Assembly: GCA_014529385.2 (NCBI GenBank)
Contig: CM043964.1
Coordinates: 139,278,529-139,342,528, forward strand
Direction: 5' to 3'
Length of the DNA stretch: 64,000 nucleotides
DNA from: Adiantum capillus-veneris
Taxonomy: Eukaryota > Streptophyta > Polypodiopsida > Polypodiales > Pteridaceae
Every line of letters begins with the position of its first letter. Position 1 is the first letter of the stretch. Both the position numbers and the translations under genes were made by a program. This document shows positions 1 to 10,754 of this stretch, piece after piece. The notes beneath the pieces were generated by a model. It made no database searches. It worked only from the letters and a program-made list of their open reading frames with translations, and was not told the origin of the DNA.

Positions 1-1116
1 AATGGCATGCACTTAATCATGTCAATCACACTCGCATTGATCTCTGAGAGAGGTACTTTCTTGTCTTTCTTGTCTTGAGAAACTTTGCCAAGCCAGCATC
101 AATCTAATCCCCACTTCTCATATCCACCTTGTAGAACTGGTGGTGCTTATGATCAAGCATAAAAGTTTGCTCACCATTTGATGATATAGTAGTTTCTACC
201 TTGACTTGCGTTCCAGATAATGTTAATGGATGAAGACAAAAATTAGTATCACGAAGCTCAAAATGTTCTTGCAAAGAAGCAACTGTTAAAGAATAAATTC
301 TGGTATCAAACATAAGCACTAGCTTCTATCCACACCCTGGACCAAAAACTGTAATGCATCTTCCCATGGGTTAATAATGTGCTAAGCAGAAAGTAAGAAA
401 TATTAAAAAGCAGTGGCATGGTTCTGGGTGATACAACGGGTGTAAATAGAATAGAATGATATGCTTAAAATTGTATTCATAACCACAAGCCGACAGGAGG
501 ATTGCACGTTCGTGTTCCTAGGAACGACAATCATTACTTTATAAAATATATTATAATAAAAATAATAATTCAATATATAATATATTTACAACATGAAATA
601 TAAAGTATATATAAAATGAGCCTGCTTTTAGTTTTAAAAACACTAAAAAGTTGAACCTTCTTTGAGTTTTACGATCTTCAATCAATCGTGACAATCAAAT
701 TTCAACTACTCTCTTCAGTTTCACCAACACACTGCTTATGATGCTAACTCGCTAATGTCCATGTCAAAAATTACACCACCACGCTTTTGGCCTCAGTGTG
801 CAAACACCCTTAAAATATTAATTTGAAAGGATGAGGCCATCTAAAGCATGAAAGGGTGAGGCTCCTTTTTTTATATTTTTTTTCTTGCACCACTCTCAGG
901 CCCTCTCTTCTACTTCTTCTTGCACATCTCCTTGCCTGCGAATATCCTCTTTTTTGCTCTCAATTCTTGCACTTTTTACACTGGCAATCTCCTTGCTTGC
1001 GGCTACATACACATACGCTTCCTGCTTGCGCTTCCTACTTGAAATCTCCTTGCACTTCATGCATACAGTGCCATATGAGACCCTTTGCGTTAAGAGATAA
1101 TCTCTACAAGCGTGCG
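1..1116. other. No recognised gene; AT-rich flank with one weak ORF
   Basis: The only open stretch of note is 104-319 on the minus strand (71 codons, start MLMFDTRIY). It matches no family I know, and may be a relic exon because its composition looks protein-like. The rest is AT-rich. 880-1060 is pyrimidine-rich and could be part of the 5' leader of the gene starting at 2526, later separated from it by the insertion at 1117-2433. That link is inference only. Confidence 0.35.
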
Positions 1117-2433
1117 TTAACACTAGGTTGGTAATGGGACACTTTTATGTTCTGGGACACTTTTATGTCCTGTTAAGTGACCATTTTCCTTGAATTATGT
1201 CAAGAGTTTCAAAATGGATTTTGAGGTGCTATCTGTCTATAAAGTTGTCTCATGAGCTGAAAAAAACTTGACATTTTTTTGGAATATCAATTCCATCTTT
1301 AACCTTGTCCTTGCACAACATTTCACAACCTAAACTGTGTGAAAAAACGGGTCCTGTTTTTGGCTTTTTTCAACTTTTTGCAACTATACCACTCTAGAAT
1401 TCATGTTTGTGAGGTCTATAATGCTAGATAACTATCTTTCATAGTCCTCAACATGTCCTAATGCTTCTAGGGAGAAATAAATGTTAAAGTTGTAAGTTAT
1501 GACCAAATTACAAAAATTGTCAAATCCTGTTTTTTAGCCAATTTTAGCTCTTCTATGATTTTTTTGGTGGCTTTCATGATATCCAAATGCAGTTTTGATT
1601 TTCTATGTCGCATATTGTAACATAAAGCTAATATTCCTTGAGTTTTGGGGTACCTAATACCCTATTTTTCATAGTAGACAACGATGGTTGATTTTTTCAA
1701 TTATAGAAGAAAACGAAACATTCTAGTATATCAAGTATAGCTTTTTCAATATTGTTAGTTTCTTGTGACAACTACATGCATTTTGTAGGTAGTAACCATA
1801 TCTAGTCATAAGGATCAAATTTGGCTAGATATTGAATAGTTTCTATGGGATTCTACAACTCATAATGTTGAACCCAGTTTTTTCATGTTTGCTGTATTTA
1901 GCACTTCATCTTTGTCCCCAAGATTCCCCTTGGTAAGAGACGTATTATTCTTTTGACATGCTCTGTGGCTCCTTATGAACCTAAAGGACAATAGGGAACT
2001 AAGAAAACATGCATATATTATTTGTATTGAGTGTGGCTATAGAAACTTTGATGATAGGTTTGTAGAATGGTAAAACAAAACAAAAAATAGTGAGTGAGAA
2101 GCAATCATATGTTCTGATCACCAACCCATTGAAGTTGACTAGGGAATTTATCTCAAGTCCTACAAAAATCCCTAATCTTAGTTTTATGCAACAAAACGTA
2201 AGAAATGACTGTTTTGATGAAAATGTACTAGTCCATCAACTTTGGAGGCTTGGTGTGACCAAAAGATGAGAGATTTTACAAGTTTCTTATTTTTTACATG
2301 CATATTAGGGCTTGAACTATAACCTCATGAAAGGATTTTACAAAATGAGTGGATCTACTATGGTTTTGGAGGTTTTTTTCAAAACCCTGAAAGGACACTT
2401 TTATGTCCTGTTAGGTTACCAACCTAGTGTTAA
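1117..2433. mobile_element. 1.3-kb non-autonomous DNA transposon, TTAA-flanked with CACTAGG ends
   Basis: The two ends are perfect inverted repeats of 18 bp (TTAACACTAGGTTGGTAA at 1117-1134, its reverse complement at 2416-2433). Read with a TTAA target duplication, the element proper begins CACTAGG and ends CCTAGTG. A 28-bp motif starting GGACACTTTTATGTCC lies just inside the left end (1158-1185) and again inside the right end (2393-2420) in the same orientation with about three differences, like the subterminal repeats of CACTA elements. No transposase ORF is present. CACTA elements usually make 3-bp duplications and piggyBac makes TTAA, so the superfamily is open. The insertion appears to sit in the promoter or leader of the next gene. 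Confidence 0.72.
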
Positions 2434-2579
2434 TTAATCCTGCTTAAGCCACATCAATCATTAATCTCTCTTAAGCCCTCAACAATAGACCGCAAATCAA
2501 GTTTAGAGATTTGAAAGCCTCCGCCATGGGGAGAAGGGAATCTTCCTCGTCCCAAAAACCTCTTGCCAGGTACCTTTCT

Positions 2580-2623
2580 AAACTACATGTAGCCATCCAC
2601 GTTGGCGTGGCTACATGTAGTTT
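2580..2623. repeat. Intronic hairpin, copy 1
   Basis: Near-perfect 44-bp inverted repeat with 16-bp arms (AAACTACATGTAGCCA and its complement) around TCCACGTTGGCG. First of four related hairpins in intron 1 of the ParB-methyltransferase gene. Confidence 0.8.
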
Positions 2624-2742
2624 TTTTTCAGTGTTAAAGTTAAAATTTTCTAAAGCTATTGGTTTTAGTTTTAATCTTTGACCTTTCTAAAGAATACAAA
2701 AACCTTACATAGAAACCTTAGAAACCTTCTGTTAGGCTTTCT

Positions 2743-2792
2743 GAACTACTTATAGCCATCCACGCCAGCGTGGATGCCTATAGGTAGTTTTT
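2743..2792. repeat. Intronic hairpin, copy 2
   Basis: GAACTACTTATAGCCATCC paired with the complementary GGATGCCTATAGGTAGTTT across ACGCCAGCGT. Same core (AGCCATCCACG.CGTGG) as copy 1. Confidence 0.78.
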
Positions 2793-2870
2793 TCTTTCAA
2801 TGTTTACGATAACGTTTCATAGCTTCATAGCTTATTTTGGAGATTTGCAGAGTTTCATAACTTCTTTAAG

Positions 2871-2915
2871 AACCATCTATAGCCATCCACACCGGCGTGG
2901 ATGGCTAGAAGGAAT
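2871..2915. repeat. Intronic hairpin, copy 3
   Basis: CTATAGCCATCCACACCGG followed by CGTGGATGGCTAGAAGG. The core stem TAGCCATCCAC is exact and the outer arms have decayed. Confidence 0.72.
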
Positions 2916-3490
2916 TATAGGCTTGTGTAGATATTATATTATAGGTTTAGACTCTTGTAAAGGAGAAATTGTATTTGTTTCGAAGTGGAGTCAAATCTAA
3001 AAATGCAAGGGGGACCAGTGAGGAGGCTAGTTTTGTACAGACGTGTGTACGTGTATGCTACTCTATTTTATGCTTTTTTAGGAGGGTTTTATCTGTTTGC
3101 TTAAAGCTAAAAAGTGTGTGTCTTTGTACTAAGCTTGATTTAAATTTTGGCAAGCGATTCTCAGAGCTTGAGTATGGTTGAAAGTTAATAAGGGAACTAT
3201 GTCCAAGCATGCAACACAACCCGAGGGCTTGTCCATGTGTGGTGGTTGTTTACATACCATATGACCATTATTTTTCTCCTGGTCCATGTATGAGAGTGGT
3301 TTCTTGATTTTGTACCCATTTCAAACCCCAATGAAGCATAAATATGCACTACGTATGATTCTTTTCCTTGTAAGATTTTGTTTGCTAATTAGATCTCTTT
3401 GAGGGTCGTACTTTTTTTTAATTTTATAATTTTATAATTGGCCAATGTGGATGCTTAAGTGGAGATCAATAAGATAAGTTTTCATTTTAC

Positions 3491-3539
3491 AAATTGCCTC
3501 TAGACATCTGCATCGGCATGGACACCTAGAGGCGATTTT
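3491..3539. repeat. Intronic hairpin, copy 4
   Basis: AAATTGCCTCTAG and CTAGAGGCGATTT pair around ACATCTGCATCGGCATGGACAC. It is a more diverged member of the same hairpin family, close to the acceptor at 3578. Confidence 0.65.
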
Positions 3540-4198
3540 AGTGAAGTAAATAAATTGGTTTTGGTTGTGTTTTGCAAGTCCTTCAATTCATGGACGAGGT
3601 CGCAGAGGGAGACGACTTTCTACAACTCAAGCTTCTAGTATCTTAGAGAGCAGTGATCAAATAAGTGCAGTTTTTATCACAGATATGACAGAAGGTTTGG
3701 AGACACGGGAGGAGGAGATGAAAAGTCAGGACTTGAGGCTTGGCTCCATAAAAGAAGTTGATGAATATCTTGCCCCACAAGAGGCATGTTTACAAATAGT
3801 GCCTTATGTGAGAGATGAAGTAGTAGTGGATACTGAGACAGTGGATAAGCACAAGCTTTATATGCATAGAGGACAAGGTATTCTTCAATGTACTTGGATG
3901 TTTAGTTGTTTTGATTGTCCACCAATTCCTTTCTGTCGATTGATCCCCTATGCAAGGGTGAGAGGCTTAAGAGATGATGTTAGTGGATTGAAATCTGCTT
4001 TTGCAAAGGAGAGATACATGAAAGAGAAAAGAGCTTTTATTGTTTCAATTTGGAATTGCAAGAAGGAGGAATCTTATGTGACAGGTATCTCATTTCTCTG
4101 CTTTGATCTTTCCTATTGTCTGTTTCTACAGTGTTTTTTGTTGTTCCCATAAATAGTAATTGAGAATGCTTTTCTATCTATGCTTATCTATTTTGCAG

Positions 4199-4764
4199 AG
4201 GACCTTCTTACTTCACGGGACCCAATATGGGTTGTTATACATAAAGAGTTTGACATTGAGCTTTCTAAATGACCAAATCTTCAAGTTCTCTCTGATAAAA
4301 TGTTCTATGTTTGGGAGGGTAATCATAGAACGGTCGCTTGGATGACTGCTATTAAAGAGAGATTCTCCACTGATTGAGAAAAACATTGTAATGTGTTTTG
4401 TACAGTTATTGATCCTACTCAAGTGCCAGAGATAGCTGTGCTTAGTAGCTTGCAAAGAATGAATTTGTAAGTTTCATGACTTTCTATATGTTTTATCCAG
4501 AAAATGTCTATGTTATGTTTCTGACTTTGTATGTATTGTATATGACCTTGGAATAGTATGAACACACATGCTCTTGTAGTCACCCATCTTAGGGATGAGC
4601 TTGTCAACTACTCCCACATTTGTGCAGCAGATCATGAAGCCTATGTAACGGGGCTACCAGAAAAAGATCAAAAGCTGATTGCTGTAGTCCTTAAGAAATA
4701 CTCAAAGGGTGTGGAGCCTTGGTATCCACTTACTCATCGATACTTGGTAAATCTCTTATACGAT
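4199..4764 (+). other. ParB/sulfiredoxin-like N domain within the broken gene
   Basis: Reading 4199-4466 joined to 4557-4764 gives VFYVWEGNHR-like box II (seen as FYVWEGNHRTVAW), followed by a beta strand FCTVIDPTQ and a helix LQRMN..NTHALVVTHLRDEL. This order matches ParB N domains: a GxHR/GERR nucleotide-binding box, then xVxVxD, then the (E)NxQRxxLxPxE helix. The splice phases agree: AAT TT joined to T ATG. Two in-frame TGA codons (4270-4272 and 4375-4377) break it. Both would be CGA (Arg) before a C-to-T change. In bacteria and phages this domain binds CTP or acts with a fused methylase; a role here is unknown. Confidence 0.72.
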
Positions 4765-5984
4765 GTAAGTGTCTTTGGCTTACTTTTTTGGAACGATCTC
4801 ATGTCTACTTTTTGTAAAAATTATATATTTTAAATTATGTGCTGAAGGAGAAAATATCCAAGTAATTGAGCCAAAGAGTATGTGCTTGTTTTTTTGTAGA
4901 TTATTTATTTTTAAGTATTTCTTGAAGGTTCAAATGTCCAAGGAATCGTGCCAAAGAATACAGCAAGCTAGGCACACAATGACAAATGAAGAACTTATAA
5001 AAGAGGAGGAGAAGATATTGAATGATTTAGCACTCAAATATGGAGAGCACATGGAAGGTGGTTGAATTATTTTTGTTTGGGTGTTTTGCACATAGTGTAA
5101 TAGCTGTTCAGAATTGATTTTTATTTGTTGCTCAAAAATTGCAGCTGCTAAATACTGTTGATCCAAATCTTGGACCGGATTGGATGGTCCGAGTTCTTGC
5201 ACTCAAATGGGGTCCTGATAGTTGGGCTACTCTTGAGAAATTGAACTTGATTGCTATGTATGATGCTCTTGTCTTGAGCAAACTGTTATAGGTTTGCTTG
5301 CTTGAGACAGACTAGATTACTAGAGCATCTTATGGTTTAAAGAAAGGAGATCACATGTATCGCATGTAAGTAAAGTTTCTTTTGACTTTCAAGAATCTTC
5401 GTTATAGAGTTGCTAGTTTTTTGTGATTATTTTAGTTTTTTCTCAACTTCCTTATTATATAGTTGGATTCGTAGAGAGGGCCTTATACAAAGGATTTTTT
5501 ATAGGGCCACAAAGTTTGTGGAGGACTTAAGCAACATTGTTGGTGGTATTTTGTTGCCTCATGATTGCTCTCTTGCCACTTACTTTGAGGAGCTCAAGTT
5601 TGAAGCACGACCCTATCTTTATCCTTTGGAAACCTCTCTTGCAGCTAAGACAAAAGATGTTGACAAGCAAGCTATGAAAAAAGTGGACCCAGTACGCATG
5701 GCATCTCAACAGCTAGCCTATAGGTCAAGCTCATCATACTTTTATTTCAATCTGTTCATAATTACAAAGTTTGTAGTGATTTTTATTTTTTATTTTTTGT
5801 TCTAGATTTCTATTATCCTTGGTTGGAAAAGGCTTTCTTCTAGGGATTCCATTCTTGGCTAAGCAGTGGGAAAAACTAGCTACTAGGAAAGAATGCATGT
5901 ACTTCCCTTCCATACATAATCTCACTACTTGGGAGATGGAGACATGTCCATGGTGGATAGACATGGCTTCTGGGCATGTATTGG

Positions 5985-5986
<2 letters not shown>

Positions 5987-6078
<92 letters not shown>
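5987..6078. repeat. (GA)n microsatellite inside a former exon
   Basis: About 92 bp of pure AG/GA. It sits between codons of the exon 5806-6158, so translation gives an Arg-Glu run. The following exon no longer matches the phase of this one, so growth or shrinkage of the tract may have shifted the frame. Confidence 0.95.
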
Positions 6079-6083
<5 letters not shown>

Positions 6084-6433
6084 TTCACAATACTATGAGA
6101 GTTGGTGGCACATCCGTCGATGTGCCTCTCCGTGCTAGAGTGGATGAGGTGATATCGGGTAAATGGTTACTCAAAACAATCTCAAACATAATTTTCCGAA
6201 GAGCTTTAAACTCTCTTTTTCCTTAAATTATTTGTTTTAGATAGTGGTAATATTATGTTTTTTTGCTTTTTCTATGCTACAAAGACTTCTCACAAGGGAA
6301 AGGAGGTGATTGTTGAGACTAGGGTGGATGAAAACATGGAGCAAGAGCATGGTGAGCTTTCACTTGCAATGCAATCGTTTGTTTTGTTCATTTATTGGAG
6401 TTAAGTCACTTTGTTTAGCCTCTTGTATCGCAG

Positions 6434-7530
6434 TATCTCGTGGGGAGATTGTTGCAAAGAAAACCATTTCTTTTGTCTACATCGTTGATATTCCCTTGTC
6501 TTCTCTGTCCCCATTGTCTGACTCACGATGCATGGCCATTTTTGGGGACTACATAGCCATTACTACTGATTTTAAGGACGGTGTTCGACATCCGGCATGG
6601 ATTCGTGTTCATGAGCACATGGGATGTGCACAATTTGATGGGACCTTGTGCGTGCGTGGTGGGAGAATAGTCGCATGGGCTGTTGATTTTATGTTTCTGG
6701 ATCTTCCCTTTGGTGGTTCCTACTTAGCCTCTTCTATTGTACCCCTTTGGGATATTTGTAGCAAGGATCATGTTCGTGCAGGCATGCAACTTGCATATTC
6801 TACTTTGTCAGACTCTGGGTGGTTGTTGATCATGGTCTCTATGGCAGGTTTGTACTTCAATCATAATTTCATACAATACTTGTCTATTTTTGTTGTGTGT
6901 TTTCTATTGTGACTTTTGAAACCTCTTGTAAGAGATACCATTGGTTGGGTTGAGAAATTTTGTCGTGCATCAGAGATGGATATTCATCGTCCCATTGTAG
7001 TCCTCACTCATGGAGCTTATGGTTATGGTAATAGCTTTGGTGGTTGGATTAAGGTAATGCTCTTCTACATATTTACTTGTTTGTTTCTCATTTTAGTGTG
7101 TTATTATTATTGTGATTTCCCTCTAATTGTCTATGTGGTGGTGTAGTGTCATTGTTCTCTCTACTTATGATGTATAGGATTGGCATGCAACCACCTTGCT
7201 TTGTGGTTGAGAGCACCCCACTATTCAATCCACTTGGCATGCAGCCTTTGGATTCTTACATGATGCACCATCTTCCAGAGTCTTCTCTAGCAAGATCACC
7301 ATCAGGGGAGCCATGGTGTGGTGGCTTGCAACGAAGTCACTCTTTTATTGCATGTTTTGTGGAGCTTATTTGTAGGCCTGGAGGTCTTTGTTTGGAGTTG
7401 GGATGTGGTACAACAACCGTATTGGTAGCATGCTTAGGCACAGGGCGGGTGTGTGCAGTGCAGTCGACAGTGATGACACTTTGATTTCAGATTATGTGCA
7501 ACCATTCCTTCGGCCTAAAAAGCGAAGCAG
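6434..7530 (+). other. Beta-class DNA amino-methyltransferase domain within the broken gene
   Basis: Exon 6434-6847 reads ...VDFMFLDLPFGGSY, the motif IV position (D-P-P-Y/F/W in active enzymes; here D-L-P-F). A strand and helix pattern ends in GWLLIMVSMAG. After an exon at about 6910-7053, exon 7178-7605 reads RPGGLCLELGCGTTTV...GRVCAV. This is motif I (DxFxGxG type, here ELGCGT), which binds S-adenosylmethionine and in beta enzymes lies C-terminal. A KKRSRE basic patch follows. The order IV then I separates it from the cytosine-C5 (DNMT) enzymes of plants. The acceptor before 6916 lacks an AG. Which base it would modify (N4-cytosine or N6-adenine) cannot be read from this. Confidence 0.72.
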
Positions 7531-7933
7531 AGAGGGGGGCCTCCACCTCTCCTGATATTGATGATGTGGGTGACATTCCTTCGCGTGTCAACCCCTTTGA
7601 TGACTAGTGAGAGTCCACCTTACAGTTCATTCCCCCCCTATTTTATGTTTTCATCGTACTTTTATGCTATTTTGTCACTTTTTGGTATTTGGAAATTATG
7701 GATAATGATTCAAACAACAATTTGAGATTTCTTGTTTTCTATGATGTAGGTTCTGTAATGCTTACATGTGGATTGTGAGACTTTTCTTTTTCTTTTTCTA
7801 TGGAAGTGTGTTTCCAGTTTATGCTGAGGAGATTGCAGAAACCATGGTTGCTGATATACGATACGATTTTGACACCCACAAGAAGTGTCAGAGGCACAAT
7901 GTCTTTATTGATGACAAGTGTGACTCTTCATAG

Positions 7934-8362
7934 TCATGAGATCGAACCATAGCATTTCTTGTTGTTGTTAGAGTGTACATGCATGACATGCTATTCTCTA
8001 TATTCCACTAAATATTCCACTTGTTATCTTACAACTTTAAAGAAATCTCTCCTTTTTGGGTATAAGATATGGCAATTGTCTCTGAGTATAGTTTACTTTC
8101 GAAACTTTGTGGATGTATGAGCATTGTTGACTTGCATTAGATTGCTCCTTAAAATTTAAAGTTAAAATTAAATTATGGTGTTGAATGTAGTTGTGGATCA
8201 TTGCATGGTTTGTAGTAGCTTTGCTACTAGCTTGGGTTTCTCATTACTCGACATCAAGCCTCAACTGCACAAAATAATCCAGAGTCTAATTTTGAACAAT
8301 GCTATTGCTACGATTACTTAGGGATTCAAGAAAAGATTCTCATTTTGAGCAATGTTATTGCT
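7934..8362. other. Intergenic DNA with a short tandem duplication next to the MITE
   Basis: No gene seen. 8289-8330 (ATTTTGAACAATGCTATTGC then ACTTAGGGATTCAAG) recurs at 8342-8362 and resumes at 8639-8660. The second copy is split by the MITE, so the first copy acts as a paralogous empty site. Confidence 0.7.
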
Positions 8363-8638
8363 GGGTGAAAGCATGATTGGGTGGTACACTTTTATGGGTT
8401 GATTACTAGTTTTGAATAGCTGCACTATTAGACGTGGCACGCGGTAAAATTTTTGCAAATTAATTCTAAATTTGGTGCCAAACAGCTTTTAAGATTCTCC
8501 TATTCAAGAGCTATCCAATGATATATATATCACACGCCTTGGGTTCTTCTATCTTTGTCAAACATATTACAACTATTAATTTGCCAAATAGTGATGTCCC
8601 GGACACAGCTTTGTGTCCACCCAGTCATGCTTTCACCC
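8363..8638. mobile_element. 276-bp MITE, short relative of the 12-kb Sola-like transposon
   Basis: Ends are 22-bp inverted repeats with one mismatch, beginning GGGTGAAAGCATG (8363-8384 and 8617-8638). Direct 4-bp flanks TGCT (8359-8362 and 8639-8642) are a target duplication, supported by the undisrupted neighbouring copy at 8289-8330. The element is AT-rich and codes for nothing. The same GGGTGAAAGCATG termini and a 4-bp duplication mark the 12.1-kb element at 21,065-33,185, so this is probably its non-autonomous derivative. Confidence 0.85.
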
Positions 8639-8797
8639 TGCTATCACTTAGGGATTTAAGTAGGATCTTTATTCATCTTTCTTAACAAAGCCCATTTGGT
8701 TTCTTTATTCATTTACTCGGATTTTCCCTCACTCAAAAAATCTCGCTCGTCGCATGGTAAGACTCACCCTAAGTACGCACACAAATTTTGTTAACAT

Positions 8798-10362
8798 GGC
8801 TGACAATAACCAAGAGAGTAGAATGAACATTGATATCTTTGATTTTGCACATGAAGGTTCTAATGATGATGCCCCCATGCTTGTCAATTATTTCGCTAAC
8901 TAGGTTGCAACAAGCTATGGGCAACCCTGCTTTGCAAGCCGAAGTTACTCAACAACTTTGCGCTTATGGGATTTACCTTACTCTCCAAGAGGAGAGAGAG
9001 ATTAGGAGGCCTCTTGAAGAGACACCCAAAAGAATACTCTCTCCCATACAAGAGGAGGAATCCAAAGAGCAAGAAAGCAATGAAACTTTAAGTTCCTCTG
9101 AAGATGTGGTTCCACAAAGACAGCGGTCTAGACGACCACCAACTCCTCGGAAGAGGAAAAGATCAACACACAGTCCCTCTCCTTGTCACTCCAAAAGGGA
9201 AGAGAGGAAACAAAGGGCAAGAAAGAGGTCACCCTCTTCTCCTTCTTCTTCTTCACCTTCGTCCTCTTCCGATGAAAGCTATGGCTATTCTCTTAGAGAA
9301 TACAAGAGGGGAGGACATCACAAATTATACCCTGCATGGCAAAGGTCACAAAAGCTAAAGAAGTTCAAAGAGGGAGAAAAGAGTATCTCTTTTCTCACCT
9401 ATGATGGCACCTTTGGTACCACCAACAAATTACTAGCATTCATCCAGCAATTTGATAAGGCCTTTGGAGACGAGGGCTTCACGGAGTCTTCTAAGCTACA
9501 CCATGTAGCTATGCACTTCCAAAAATTGTCTCATCAATGATGGGCTAGCCTTAGTGGGAATGGTGAAGCCCCAAACACATGTAAAACTCTACGAGTTTCC
9601 ATCATAAACAAATTCCTTGCAACCGATGCAAAGGACAAAGTGCTCACCGAATGGCACAGCTTGAAGCTTCTCTCTCATGAATCTATCCACAAATATGTAG
9701 ACAAGTTTTGGGATTTACATCTCAAGGCTACTATCTTCCAAAAGATAGACTTTGCCGCATAGAAGCAAGACTTTTGTGCAGGATTACCTGAAGAGATGGC
9801 CGAATACTTCAACTCTCAATGGCTTGGTTCTATCACCAAAGTAATCCATCACACCATGGTTGCTTCACACATAAATTTCCAACAAGGGGCTAGACGGAAT
9901 GTCGAGCCCATGGAAAACAAAGATAAAAATGATGCAAAGGGGAAAACCAATGCCCAATCTTCTTCCCAAGGCACTTCCAACAACAACAACAACAACAATC
10001 GGTCCAAGGAGAAGGGGGTTTACAAAGTCAACAACAAACTCTCTCCTAAAGAGCTTGAAGCTTTTTGCAAGTACCATAAGTGTTTTAAGTGTGGGGAGCA
10101 AGGACATTGTTATCATTCTTGTCCCAAGAAAAATGCTCCCAATAAGACTCCTAGGGCTTCCATCATTGAATCTCCAAAAGAGGATGCTCATTGCAAAGGA
10201 TCATCTCTCTCCTATGTTTGGGGAAAGGTAAGGGATCATGATGCCTTCATCTTTGTTGACCCTAGCTCTACTCACAACTTCATATCAATGGAGTTGGCCA
10301 TTAAGTTGGGCATTCAAGCTTTTGAGATGGGAGATATTGTAATGGCTGACACCGCTTTCTAG
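8798..10362 (+). pseudogene. gag with CCHC knuckle and start of aspartic protease
   Basis: The probable start is ATGGCTGACAATAACC at 8795-8810 (MADNNQES...). An Arg/Ser-rich stretch (about 9110-9330) follows, then a capsid-like region with SFLTYDGT...FIQQFDKAF and a helix-rich part around 9600-9830 crossed by two stops. The knuckle CFKCGEQGHCYHSC (C-x2-C-x4-H-x4-C) is intact at about 10,084-10,125. Next comes the protease active-site region FVDPSSTHNFIS, where the usual D-S/T-G has become D-P-S, so it would be inactive even without the stop at 10,362. Nucleic-acid binding by the knuckle is family knowledge. Confidence 0.82.
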
Positions 10363-10754
10363 GGACATTAAGCGTCCGTTACTCCCTTGATTGGGAAGTT
10401 GAGGCTTCATGTCCAAACTTATGTCAACAAAGAAGAATTTTTCATCTCTCCTCTCCAACATGAGGATGCTACCCTAGGGGCGCCATGGTTTGATCGCATG
10501 GCTACCAACATGAAGCTCCCTAAAAGGAGAACCTACTTCACCTATAGGGGAAAGAACATGTATATAGATGCTAGTGAGTGTGGTCGTACTATACCACTTG
10601 TAAATCCTCCCGCTTTTGATAAATCAAAGAAGAGCTCAGTTTTTGCATACATGATTCGTCAAAGAGTCCCTAAAAGATCCTAATGTTTTGTCAAATGTAA
10701 ATGGTAGGAATCAAGAACAATTAGACTTATCTAATCTTTTAAAAGGATTTCAAG

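Larger units (their letters stand above)
2526..7933 (+). pseudogene. Broken multi-exon gene: ParB/Srx-like domain plus beta-class DNA methyltransferase
   Basis: Conceptual splicing gives a long protein. Start: ATG at 2526 in CCGCCATGG. Exons, most with GT/AG and matching phases: 2526-2569, 3579-4084, 4199-4466, 4557-4764, 4928-5057, 5145-5365, 5463-5723, 5806-6158, 6285-6351, 6434-6847, about 6910-7053, about 7178-7605, 7818-7933. Exons three and four encode a ParB N-like fold with a WEGNHRTVAW motif. The exons from 6434 encode an amino-methyltransferase in beta order: DLPFGG (motif IV) first, then LCLELGCGTTT (motif I). The protein therefore resembles prokaryotic and phage ParB-methylase fusions. 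It is broken: in-frame stops at 4270, 4375, 5289 and 5313, frame slips near 7190 and 7460 (a 5-bp GCAGT duplication) and about 7535, and a (GA)n tract in one exon. Motif IV has Leu where DPPY/F has Pro. The exon model is mine and is unverified. Confidence 0.75.

Noticed and set aside
1117-2433. Short LTR or TRIM element
   Set aside because: Ends are inverted, not direct, apart from a 28-bp subterminal repeat; no primer site.
5929-6138. Arg-Glu or Leu-Ser repeat proteins over the (GA)n tracts (also at 19.7 kb, 35.0 kb and 35.3 kb)
   Set aside because: They are translations of microsatellites on either strand; length comes from the repeat itself.
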